From NCBI GenBank assembly GCA_035943635.1, contig DASZBX010000106.1, forward strand, positions 186,001 to 250,000: a stretch of 64,000 bases of DNA, read 5' to 3'. Source of the stretch: DASZBX01 sp035943635 (GTDB taxonomy: Bacteria; Actinomycetota; Actinomycetes; Streptomycetales; Catenulisporaceae). The notes under the pieces were generated by a model, which worked only from the letters and a program-made list of their open reading frames with translations, had not been told where the DNA came from and did not search any database. The translations under genes and the position numbers were made by a program. Below, piece by piece: positions 34,145 to 42,280 of this stretch; the first letter of the stretch is position 1, and each line of letters begins with the position of its first letter.

Positions 34145-35073
34145 CCGGTTTGTAGGAGCTGCAAGCTGGAGGGCGTGTCGCCCGGGCGCCGTATTGTGCG
34201 CCCGGGCACGCTTGTGTTTTGGGGTGGGGGGGTGTCGGGGTTGCTGCTCGCGGGTGGTTGTGGGTTGCGCCGCCATATCGGCTCACGTCTACTGCTATGC
34301 CTCCGGCGGGCCCGGAACCCCCAAGGATCCATAGGTTCGTGGGCCGGGTTCGGCTGGCGTTGGTGGTTACGTGGGTGGTGTCGGTTTCGGATCCTCGGGG
34401 GCCCTGTCGAATCTCAGAATGACGCATCGACCAGGCCCTATCAACTCCCGGGCTGGTTGTCTCGGGTGGTCTGCTCGCCGTAGTTGGTGGGTTGGGTTCG
34501 GGAGTTGACAGGTCCTGCTCGATACGTCGTTCTAAGCTTCGCCAGGGCCACCGAGGATCCGAAACCGACGGGAGAGTTGTGCGCGGCGGGCCGCGCAATC
34601 CCTCTAACTACCGCAGTAGTAGGGCGAACCATGCTGCTGCTATGGCGAGCAGTGGCCGCGCTGGGTAAGTGCTCGCGTGAGTGCGCTGTTTCGGCGGCCT
34701 GGTACATGCGGCTGGCGGAGAGCGGACTGAAGTCGATGTGTATCCCGCTGCCGCTGCTACTCCAATCGTAGTGAGCGGCCCACGGTGCATCAGCCAACTG
34801 TCGCCTGCCGCACGAACCAAGACGTCGAAACAGCGCACTAGCGCGGGTACTTGTCCAGCGCAGTCGCACCCGCCGTAGCAGCTGTATGGTTCGCTCGACT
34901 GCTGCGGTATTTCAGGGGATTGCGCGACTCTCGCGCGAGGCTGGGCCACCGAGGATCCCGATCCGACACACCCAAAAGGTAACCCACCACCCAAAAAGAC
35001 CGGTCCATGGGGATCCTTGGGGGTTCCTGGCCCGCCGGAGGCACAGTAGTAGACGCACGCTGATATGGCGACG
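34145..35073. repeat. Gene-free block of nested imperfect inverted repeats
   Basis: No credible gene lies here. Four inverted pairs are nested: outer arms A (34271-34330 and 35011-35070, 53 of 60 bases matching), a compact hairpin B (34380-34447 and 34502-34569, 59 of 68), arms C (34592-34647 and 34871-34927) and an inner pair D (34680-34720 and 34800-34839). A further partial copy of the B core (GGATCCTCGG inverted) lies at about 34940-34975. The right outer arm ends 4 bp from the VOC stop codon. The arms occur in the same order on both sides, so the block looks like two diverged copies of one element in opposite orientation, one holding an extra hairpin. Confidence 0.8.
34380..34569. repeat. 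68-bp inverted repeat (hairpin B)
   Basis: The left arm starts GTCGGTTTCGGATCCTCGG and the right arm carries its complement, 59 of 68 positions matching, with a 54-base spacer that can pair further at its edges. Most differences are not base-pair-preserving, which suggests DNA-level divergence and not a conserved RNA helix. Confidence 0.8.
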
Positions 35074-35388
35074 CTACCGAGCATGAACCTCAACAGTCCG
35101 ACCATCAGGATCAGTAATCAGATGCAACCCCGAATACAGCGGCGGACTAACAGATCCACCCTGAACAACAAGCCCCAACCGCAAAGTATCAGTCCGCCGA
35201 TCAACTCGAGCCGGGTAGAGCTCGAAGACCGTGCCATCAGCCAGAGTCGCGGCGTAGTGCTCGGGCCCCAATCCATGCTGCTCGACGACGAACACCAGAC
35301 CAAGGCTCGCATAGAAGTCACGGCAGGCTTCCAACTGCGGCGTATAGATCACCAGCAGGTTCATGTGGATCGGGCTAGGACGGGTCAT
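35074..35388 (-). CDS. VOC (glyoxalase-like) family protein, possibly shortened
   Basis: A 104-residue protein with the opening of a vicinal-oxygen-chelate domain (NLLVIYTPQLEACRDFYASL, GLGPEHYAATLADGTVFELYPA) and its close (HLITDPDGRTVEVHA). Typical single VOC proteins of this kind have about 120-125 residues. The helix normally found before the last strand is compressed to GGSVSPPLYSG, so a short internal deletion is possible. It may bind or modify a small molecule; the metal ligands are not complete by eye. Its stop codon abuts the inverted-repeat block. Confidence 0.6.
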   Translation of the reverse strand: MTRPSPIHMNLLVIYTPQLEACRDFYASLGLVFVVEQHGLGPEHYAATLADGTVFELYPARVDRRTDTLRLGLVVQGGSVSPPLYSGLHLITDPDGRTVEVHAR

Positions 35389-35593
35389 GGGCGCGGCCTG
35401 GTCTCCCTCGGGAACGGGAGTCTGAGCCTAGCGCGGCACATGCCCAAACCGCGGCCACCGCTACTACTACAGAGTTACACAGCCACCACTATGGCCACCC
35501 CATCGGCTACTGCGGCAGATACAACAAGGGCCACCAGGGCCACCAGGCCACCAGGTGCACGGGTACTGCCTAGTGAAGTGAGATGCCCGCCGC

Positions 35594-38008
35594 CTAAGCA
35601 GTCAGCTCACGCCGACCAGTCCCAGCGGCCAAAGCAGGCGCATCCTTATCCCGTCCGCCGCCACGCCAAAGCCGCAGCGGCCCGCGTCGGCGCTGCTCTG
35701 CCATCATCCGATCCAACCCGGCCAAACTCTGCCGCACCGCGAACGTAGCCGGGTGCTCGGCGCCGAGGACCTTCTCCCGTCCGACCAGGGCCGTTTCATA
35801 CAACACCCGAGCCTCCTCGAACCGCCCAGCCGACTCATACGCGAAAGCAAGGTTGTTGTACGACGCAAGCGTGTCGACGTCCAGTGGCCCAAGGAACCGT
35901 CGGCGGTCGGCGAGCGTCCTCTCATACAGTGCGACGGCGTCCTGAGTCCGCCCGGCCGACTCGTACGCATACGCCAGGTTGTTGCGCAGAATCAAGGTCT
36001 CGCGATGATGGGGACCGAGCGCGAATTCGCTGTGCTGGACAGTCTTCTCATACTGCCGCACCGCCTCCTCATACATCCCGGCCGACTCGCACGCGAAGGC
36101 TAAGTTCCCGCGCACGTCCCGCGTATCCGGGGCGTTCGCGCCGAACAGGCGTTCGCAGCCGTCCAGTGCGATCTGGAACATCTCGACCGCCTCATCAAGT
36201 CGGTCGGCGGCTTCAAAAGCATTGGCCAGGTTGACCTGGAATTTCAGCGTGTCCGGCTGGTCCGGGCCGAGAATGCGCTCGCAGTCGACGAGGGTCTGCT
36301 CGTACAGCGCCACCGACTCATCGTGGCGGCCCGCCTGACCATAGACGAACGCAAGGTTGTTGCGCGAGGTGAACGTATCCGGGTGCTCGTCGCCGCGAGA
36401 CCGCACATAGTCTTCGAGGGTCCGCTCATACAGCGCGATCGACTCGTCGATGTGCCCCGCCCGGCCGTACACGAACGCGAGATTCCCGCGGCAGGCCAAC
36501 GTATCCGGGTGATCGCGGCCGAGCAGTCGTTCGTGGGCGGAGACCGTCCTCCGGGCGAAGTCGAGCACCGGTTTCGGCAGGTCCAGGCCGCTGAGTCGGA
36601 ACACGGCCGCGCCCTGCAACTCCAGCACCCGGCGCGCAACGCCCTGGTCGACCACCCCCTGCGGCGTCTGGTCGGCGAGCTCGGTCAGATGGTCGCCGAG
36701 GGATTCGGCGTGGGCGCCCCACGCGGCGAGTTCCGCATGCGGCCCGGCCCAGGTTCCCATGCCGGTGAATCCGCCCGGATCCTCGTCCGCCTCGGCCGGC
36801 GGCTCCCCGGCGAGCAGCCCGCTGGCCGACCGGGCCAGCACCCAGCCCATGGTCCCGGACTCCAACGCCCGCGCGCGGATCAGCCTGCTGACGGTCGGGT
36901 GCACGGTGACGTTGCGCCCGCCGTCGTCGAACGACACCAACGCCGCGTCGGCCAGCCGGATCAGTGCGCCGCGGACCACCGACACGGCGTCCGGATCATG
37001 ATGATGCTCCGGTGCTACGGCCGCGCACAGCATCTGGTGCCCGGCGCCGCCGGAGTCGAGCACGCTGAGCGATTCGACCAGTGCCCGGTTCAAATCCCGG
37101 TACCAGGCGTCCGGGGTGGGGTCCTCGACCCCGGCCAGGGCGAGCAGTATCGCCGCCGCGATGCCGCGACGGTACGGCTGGTCCTGCCCGGGCCCGAGCA
37201 GCTGGTGGTTGTGATACGCGTACCAACGCTCAAGATACTGCCCATACCCGACCCGCTGGCCAGCCATGAGCCCGGCCGCGAGGGCGAGCGTGAGCGGGAA
37301 GTAGTCCAACGCTGCGGCCAGCCGGTCGGTCCGGATGTCGGCGCCGAAACCGGTCTGCCGGCTCAGGAACTCCCTCGCCTCATCCGGGGTGAACACGCCC
37401 GCCTCGACCGTCTCGCCGAGCGCCCGCAGGCCGCGCTCCCGGCCGACCACCACCGCCTGCGCGCCCCCGCCGGCCGGCAGCCAGGGCCGGAGCCCGGACG
37501 GGTCGCGGACGTTGTCGTAGACCAGCAGCGACTGGCCGCGGCGGCGGCGCAGCCAGGCCAGCAGCCGGGTCGCGGCCTGACGCGGCGGGTCGTTCGGTCC
37601 GGCCGCGCCCAGGGCGACGCCGAGCCGGGCTAACTGGCGCACGATCTGCGCCTCCTCGTCGGGGCCGGGCTGCACGGTGATCCACGCCACGACCGGCCAG
37701 CCCTGGGCGGCGCAGGTGCGCGCGTAGGCTGCGGCCAGGTGCGTCTTGCCCATCCCGGCCAGGCCGGTGACCACGCACGGCGCGCCGTTCCCGGCCCCGC
37801 GTTCGGCGGCGGCGCGGATCTGGTCGACCAGTGCCTCGCGCGGCTGCCAGCGGCGCGGTTCGACCGGCAGTGCGCCCAGGCGCAGGGTACGCAGCAGCAG
37901 GGCCGGTTCGGGCGGGGCCGGCGGTTCCGGGGTGCCGGGCGCGGTCGGGGCGACCGGCCGAGGCGCGGCCGGGACCGTCGCCAGTGCCGCATGTGCCAAC
38001 GCACTCAC
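35594..38008 (-). CDS. NB-ARC/STAND ATPase with tetratricopeptide repeats
   Basis: An 804-residue signalling-type ATPase. A Pro/Ala-rich leader (1-40) precedes the NTPase domain: P-loop GLAGMGKTH (Lys about 88), Walker B SLLVYDNV, and a winged-helix region near residues 330-400. From about 500 there are six full and one partial kinesin-light-chain-type TPRs at a 42-residue period (for example RNNLAFVYGQAGRHDESVAL). No N-terminal effector domain is visible. Such proteins act as sensors in actinomycete regulation, and some STAND relatives act in antiphage defence. The GTG start has a weak site. It is a single gene. Confidence 0.9.
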   Translation of the reverse strand: MSALAHAALATVPAAPRPVAPTAPGTPEPPAPPEPALLLRTLRLGALPVEPRRWQPREALVDQIRAAAERGAGNGAPCVVTGLAGMGKTHLAAAYARTCAAQGWPVVAWITVQPGPDEEAQIVRQLARLGVALGAAGPNDPPRQAATRLLAWLRRRRGQSLLVYDNVRDPSGLRPWLPAGGGAQAVVVGRERGLRALGETVEAGVFTPDEAREFLSRQTGFGADIRTDRLAAALDYFPLTLALAAGLMAGQRVGYGQYLERWYAYHNHQLLGPGQDQPYRRGIAAAILLALAGVEDPTPDAWYRDLNRALVESLSVLDSGGAGHQMLCAAVAPEHHHDPDAVSVVRGALIRLADAALVSFDDGGRNVTVHPTVSRLIRARALESGTMGWVLARSASGLLAGEPPAEADEDPGGFTGMGTWAGPHAELAAWGAHAESLGDHLTELADQTPQGVVDQGVARRVLELQGAAVFRLSGLDLPKPVLDFARRTVSAHERLLGRDHPDTLACRGNLAFVYGRAGHIDESIALYERTLEDYVRSRGDEHPDTFTSRNNLAFVYGQAGRHDESVALYEQTLVDCERILGPDQPDTLKFQVNLANAFEAADRLDEAVEMFQIALDGCERLFGANAPDTRDVRGNLAFACESAGMYEEAVRQYEKTVQHSEFALGPHHRETLILRNNLAYAYESAGRTQDAVALYERTLADRRRFLGPLDVDTLASYNNLAFAYESAGRFEEARVLYETALVGREKVLGAEHPATFAVRQSLAGLDRMMAEQRRRGPLRLWRGGGRDKDAPALAAGTGRRELTA

Positions 38009-38231
38009 CTCTCGCGCTCAAATCGGCCCGCAAGTCGGCACGCTAATTGCCGTTTTCCGCGAAATCAATACTTCGGTAGGCGCGCAACGCCGAAGAGTGG
38101 GGTTTTTCCTGTGAGGGTAAGGGTTTTCGGGACGGCTCGGGCGGGAACTGCGCAATCAGAGCGGAATCAGCGGAATTGAGCGCCATCCGGCCGCATCACG
38201 CCCGCGTCAGACCGCACCCGGCGCGTCAGGC

Positions 38232-39395
38232 TCAGGCGGCGAGGTGCTGGGCCAAGCGGGCCAGCAGGCCCGCGCCGAGCGGGGAGGCGAACCAGGCGGT
38301 GTGGTCGACCAGGTACTGATAGGCGAGGTCGGTGTTCTCCACTGAGCCGGTGACCCCGGCGAAGTAGTCGATCTCGCTCAAGGCGAAGTCGATCTGGCAC
38401 AGGGCCAGCAGATCCGGCAACGCGCGTCGCTCGGTCGGCGACAGCGGGCGCACTTGCTGGTAGCCGTCGAGCAGTGCGGCGGCGCCGTCGAAGTGCACGG
38501 CTGCCGCGCCCTGGGTCGGCAGTTCCAGCCACTCGATCGCGTTGCGTTCGATCGCGACGGCCAAATCGTGCACGGCGAACGCGCGGTCGGCCAGGCCGAA
38601 ATCCAGGACAGTGGTGACCGAGATGGCATCGTCTCCGCTGGTCCAGAGCAGATTGGACGCGTGGAAGTCGTTGTGGGTCCACAGCGGCGGCAGGTCGGCC
38701 AAGAGCGGCTGGAGCCGGCGGTGGAACGGTACATGCCAGCGTTCGACTTCCCTCTGCCACGGCCGCGACGCCAGGTCCGCAGCCACGGCCGGGCGTACTG
38801 CCGCATAGGCGCGGACGGACTCGGCCAGGTCGACCCCCCGGGCCACCCCGAAACCGGCGACCAGCGGCTGCGGCGAGCGCGGGGGAGCGGCGTATCCCTC
38901 GGCGGCCTGGTGCAACTGGGCCATGGCGCGCCCGGCGGCCGCCGCGTGGCGCACGTCCGTGAACGGCGACCACGAGATCGCGTCCCGGTACAGGTCCTCG
39001 CCTTCGCCGACCGAGTGGACTTCGTACGTCCACTGTCCGCGCTCGATCGCGGAACGGCCGTCGGCGTCTTCGAGGACGTCGACCACGGCCGCGCCACGCG
39101 ACCGCAGATGTTGGAGGAAACGGTGCTCCTCCAACAGCCCGGCGGCGGTGCGCACGGAAACATGGTGGCGTTTGACGAAAACACGGCTGCGACGCAGCGT
39201 GCGAACCAAAGCCGCAGCCGACAGAGGCCGCGGGGAAAGCCAGTCGATGGCCTGAGCGCCGCCCAGCGCAGGGAAGCCGCGCAGCAGGTCGTCGCACTCG
39301 GCCGGGGTGAGCGGGGGCCAGTCGGCGGCGACCGGTTCCGTCCCCATGCCGTGCACGAGATGCGCCTCGGCCGCCGCGGTTGCCGCTGCGGTCAC
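38232..39395 (-). CDS. Phosphotransferase (APH/ThiK-like kinase) in the THI5-type ABC operon
   Basis: A 387-residue kinase-fold enzyme. The catalytic loop WTHNDFHASNLLW and metal motif VLDFGLADRA (about residues 235-268) are intact, and RSRVFVKRHH supplies the ATP-binding lysine region. The GTG start overlaps the TGA of the upstream ATPase gene (GTGA), so it is the last gene of the operon binding protein-permease-ATPase-kinase. APH-fold enzymes include thiamine kinase. Because the transporter resembles pyrimidine/thiamine-precursor importers, phosphorylation of the imported compound is a reasonable inference. Confidence 0.85.
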   Translation of the reverse strand: MTAAATAAAEAHLVHGMGTEPVAADWPPLTPAECDDLLRGFPALGGAQAIDWLSPRPLSAAALVRTLRRSRVFVKRHHVSVRTAAGLLEEHRFLQHLRSRGAAVVDVLEDADGRSAIERGQWTYEVHSVGEGEDLYRDAISWSPFTDVRHAAAAGRAMAQLHQAAEGYAAPPRSPQPLVAGFGVARGVDLAESVRAYAAVRPAVAADLASRPWQREVERWHVPFHRRLQPLLADLPPLWTHNDFHASNLLWTSGDDAISVTTVLDFGLADRAFAVHDLAVAIERNAIEWLELPTQGAAAVHFDGAAALLDGYQQVRPLSPTERRALPDLLALCQIDFALSEIDYFAGVTGSVENTDLAYQYLVDHTAWFASPLGAGLLARLAQHLAA

Positions 39396-40279
39396 CGGGC
39401 CGGGTCCGATGCGTCGGCGGCGACGACGGGCTCGGCGGCATCCATGTCCAGCGCGCCGAGCGCCTCGAGGACGGTCTGCTCCAGCCGGGCGAACTCCGGC
39501 AGCCGGAACGTGGCCATGGTCCGGGGCCGCTCGAACGGCACCTCGATCCGTGCCGTCACGCTCGCCGGCCGCGCGGACAGGACGTGCACTGCGTCGGCGA
39601 GGAAAACCGCCTCACGGATGTCGTGCGTGACCAGCAGCACCGTCCAGCCGAAGCGTTCGCACATCCCGGCCAGCCACAGCTGCATCTGGCTGCGGGTGAG
39701 CGAATCGAGTGCGCCGAACGGCTCGTCGAGCAGCAGCACCGGACGGTCCATCACCACGGTCCGCAGCAACGCCGCCCGCTGCCGCATCCCGCCGGACAGC
39801 TGCGCCGGATACGCCCGCTCGAACTGGCCGAGCCCGAACTCGGCGAGCAGCGCGGACACCTTCGCCCTGGCCTGCGCGGCGCCCACGCCCTGGACCTCCA
39901 GGCCCAGCGCCGCGTTGGCCGCGACCGTGCGCCACGGGAAGAGCAGGTCCTTCTGCGGCATGTACGCGACCAGGTCGCTGTGGCCGATCGCGGGGCGCCC
40001 GTCGATCAGGACCTCGCCGCCGGTCGGACGGTCCAGGCCCGCGATCACGTTGAACAGGGTGGACTTGCCGCTCCCGCTCGGGCCGATCAGCGCGGCGAAC
40101 TCGCCCGCCCGGACCGCCAGATCGACCCCGGCCAGGACGTCGATCGTGCCGGGGCCCGAATCGCGGCTGCGACTGCGGCCGAGGCCAAGGCCCCGGCCGC
40201 GTTTCCCGGCGCCATCAGCCCCCGAACCCGTGCCCGGGAACGACTGCGTCAGTCCGCGCACCTCCAACAGCGAGGTCAT
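39392..40279 (-). CDS. ABC transporter ATP-binding protein (ThiZ/SsuB-like)
   Basis: A 295-residue import ATPase: Walker A GPSGSGKST, Q-loop YMPQKDLLFPW, signature LSGGMRQRAALLRT, Walker B VLLLDEPFGALD and switch histidine LLVTHDIREA. This is the NitT/TauT/ThiZ type. An Arg/Gly-rich insert (about residues 18-42, KRGRGLGLGRSRSR) interrupts the first strands, which is unusual. The ATG overlaps the permease stop by one base (TGATG). Confidence 0.93.
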   Translation of the reverse strand: MTSLLEVRGLTQSFPGTGSGADGAGKRGRGLGLGRSRSRDSGPGTIDVLAGVDLAVRAGEFAALIGPSGSGKSTLFNVIAGLDRPTGGEVLIDGRPAIGHSDLVAYMPQKDLLFPWRTVAANAALGLEVQGVGAAQARAKVSALLAEFGLGQFERAYPAQLSGGMRQRAALLRTVVMDRPVLLLDEPFGALDSLTRSQMQLWLAGMCERFGWTVLLVTHDIREAVFLADAVHVLSARPASVTARIEVPFERPRTMATFRLPEFARLEQTVLEALGALDMDAAEPVVAADASDPAR

Positions 40280-41076
40280 CAGTACCGCCCCGCCCGGTCC
40301 GGGGCGTACCGGCTCCGGCGCACGTGCTTGCGCCACGGCATGACCAGCCGCTCGATCGCGAACGTCGCCGCGAACAGGATCACGCTCAGCACCGACGTCA
40401 CCAGCACGGCCGCGAACACCAGATCGGTCCGGAACCCGTTCTGCATCTGCTGGATGTAGATCCCGAGCCCGTCATAAGCCCCGGCGTACTCCGCGAAGAT
40501 CGCCCCGCCGACCGCGTACGTGATCGCCACCCGCAGCCCGGTGAAGAAGAACGGCAGCGCCCCCGGCACCCGCACCTTCACGAACGCCTGCCACCTGCTC
40601 GCGCCCATCGACCGCAGCAGCCGCATCGCGTCCTCGTCCGTGGCGGCGAAGCCCTCGCCCAGCGACACGGTCAGCGGGAAGAACGTGGCCAGCGCCACCA
40701 GCAGCAGCTTCGGCAGCAGGCCGAACCCGAACCAGATGATGAACACCGGCGCGATCACGATGATCGGCAGGGTCTGGGAGACGATCAGCCACGGGTACAC
40801 CGCGCGCCGGACCGGGCCGGAGAAGTCCATCGCCGTCGCCAGCAGCCACGCCACCACGAGCGACAGGGCGAAACCGCCGAGCGTCTCGCGCAGCGTGGTC
40901 TGCGTGCTCTCCCACACCGCCGAACGCTGCTGCCAGCCGGCGCTGAACACCGCGCCGGGCGTGGGCAGGTCCTGCGGTTGGCGCACCACCCACAGCGCGA
41001 TCGCCTGCCAGGCCAGGATCATCGCCACGGCGAGCAGCGCGGGCGGCCACAGGGACCGCCACAGACTCGGACGCAC
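40279..41076 (-). CDS. ABC transporter permease (ThiX/SsuC-like)
   Basis: A 265-residue inner-membrane permease with about six helices and the NitT/TauT EAA loop (MRLLRSMGASRWQAFVKVRV). Start is GTG at 41076, 13 bp after the binding-protein stop. It pairs with the ATPase and the THI5-like binding protein to import a small, probably pyrimidine-like, substrate. Confidence 0.92.
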   Translation of the reverse strand: MRPSLWRSLWPPALLAVAMILAWQAIALWVVRQPQDLPTPGAVFSAGWQQRSAVWESTQTTLRETLGGFALSLVVAWLLATAMDFSGPVRRAVYPWLIVSQTLPIIVIAPVFIIWFGFGLLPKLLLVALATFFPLTVSLGEGFAATDEDAMRLLRSMGASRWQAFVKVRVPGALPFFFTGLRVAITYAVGGAIFAEYAGAYDGLGIYIQQMQNGFRTDLVFAAVLVTSVLSVILFAATFAIERLVMPWRKHVRRSRYAPDRAGRY

Positions 41077-41089
41077 CGACGCCCCCGGG

Positions 41090-42133
41090 TCAGCCGGCCG
41101 CGGCGGGCAGGTAGGCGTTGGTGTACAGCGCCGACACGCCCGGCTCCTCGGCCAGCGGCTTGCCGGCCGAGTCGGTCAGGATCGCGTTCTTGAACAGGAA
41201 GTCGGTCAGCGCCTGCCAGCGCTGCTGCGACTGCACGCCGATCTGGCCCTGCGCGTCCTTGTAGTACTGCGCGGCCTCGAGGTCCGCGCTCTGGTCCACC
41301 AGCTTCGTCTGCGGGCCGAGCACCGATTTGTTGGCCTGGATCAGCAGGGCCGCGGCCTGGTCCGGGTGCGCGGCGGCGTACTCGTACCCCTGCCAGACCG
41401 CGTTGAGGAACTTCTTCGCGACCGCGCCGTCGGCGGTCAGGTACTGGTGCGAGGAGGCGATGATCGCGGAGTAGATCGCCGGGAAGCCGTAGGCCGACAG
41501 GTCGAAGGTCTTCAGCGGCTGGCCGACCAGTTGCGCCTGCAGGACCTCCCAGGTCGGCTCGGGCAGCGCGAAGTCGGCCTGCCCGGCGTACAGGGCCTGG
41601 TAGGCGTCTGTGTTCAAGGTCACGTTCTTGAACGTCCCGGTTCCGCCGGCCGCCTTGATCACATAGGTCAGCATCGGGTTCTCGATCGGCGAACCCCACC
41701 CGGCGTAGGTCTTGCCGTCCAGGTTCTTGGGCGAGGTGATGTCGGAGCGGTCCGCCTTCACCCCGATCGCGACATCGGTCTTCTGGGTGATCGCGAAGAC
41801 CGAGGTGATGTCCTGGCCGGTGGCCGCGGCCTCGGTCAGCCCGTCCTGGTAGGAGATGCCGAAGTCCGCCTGGTGCGAGGAGACCAGGGTCTCCGGCGCG
41901 GTCGTGCCGTACGGGATGATCTTGAGGTTGATCCCGGCGGCCTTGAAGTAACCGAGCTGCTGGGCGACGTAGATGCCGGTGTGGTTGGTGTTCGGCGTCC
42001 AGTCCAGGGCGAGGGTCACCGTGGTCAGCGGAGCGGCCGCCGGGCTGCCCGCGGCGGCCGAGGAACACGCGGCCGTGGTGGCGGCGAGCAGGCTCAGCGT
42101 GGCGGCGGCGGCCAGGACAGTCTTACGGCGCAT
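41090..42133 (-). CDS. NMT1/THI5-like solute-binding lipoprotein
   Basis: A 347-residue lipoprotein with lipobox LAATTAACS (Cys about residue 19). The mature domain has the NMT1/THI5 hallmark LDWTPNTNHTGIYVAQQLGYF. Bacterial relatives (ThiY) bind formylaminopyrimidine or hydroxymethylpyrimidine for thiamine salvage. ATG 42133 is preferred over one two codons upstream because GGAAAG is then correctly spaced. The 147-bp leader has GGGGTTGC and ACCTGATC fragments reminiscent of a TPP riboswitch, but not the rest of it. Confidence 0.88.
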   Translation of the reverse strand: MRRKTVLAAAATLSLLAATTAACSSAAAGSPAAAPLTTVTLALDWTPNTNHTGIYVAQQLGYFKAAGINLKIIPYGTTAPETLVSSHQADFGISYQDGLTEAAATGQDITSVFAITQKTDVAIGVKADRSDITSPKNLDGKTYAGWGSPIENPMLTYVIKAAGGTGTFKNVTLNTDAYQALYAGQADFALPEPTWEVLQAQLVGQPLKTFDLSAYGFPAIYSAIIASSHQYLTADGAVAKKFLNAVWQGYEYAAAHPDQAAALLIQANKSVLGPQTKLVDQSADLEAAQYYKDAQGQIGVQSQQRWQALTDFLFKNAILTDSAGKPLAEEPGVSALYTNAYLPAAAG

Positions 42134-42230
42134 AGTCATTCTTTCCGGTGACGGCGACGGACAGCGGCGCTGCCCGCGAACTGCGGCGTTCCGATCAGGT
42201 CCAGTCTTCCAGCAACCCCGGGCAAACGCG

Positions 42231-42271
42231 AAAAGGGGGTGGGGCGCCCGCCGCGGCCGTCCCACGCCCCC
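42231..42271 (-). terminator. Probable terminator after the MFS gene
   Basis: On the minus strand GGGGGCGTGGG and CCCCACCCCC can form an imperfect stem around a GC-rich loop, followed by TTTT at 42234-42231, 10 bp beyond the MFS stop codon. Confidence 0.5.
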
Positions 42272-42280
42272 GAGCCGCGC

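Noticed and set aside
34271..35070. CRISPR array or IS element
   Set aside because: Repeats are inverted, long and unequal, without regular spacers; no transposase frame lies inside.
35525..35570. GGGCCACCA short tandem repeat
   Set aside because: Only about three and a half units in a gene gap; a minor microsatellite without evident role.
42140..42230. TPP riboswitch before the THI5-like binding protein
   Set aside because: GGGGTTGC and ACCTGATC fragments are present on the minus strand, but the CUGAGA block and the closing GCG-AGGG element are missing. The context makes it tempting; the sequence does not support a full aptamer.
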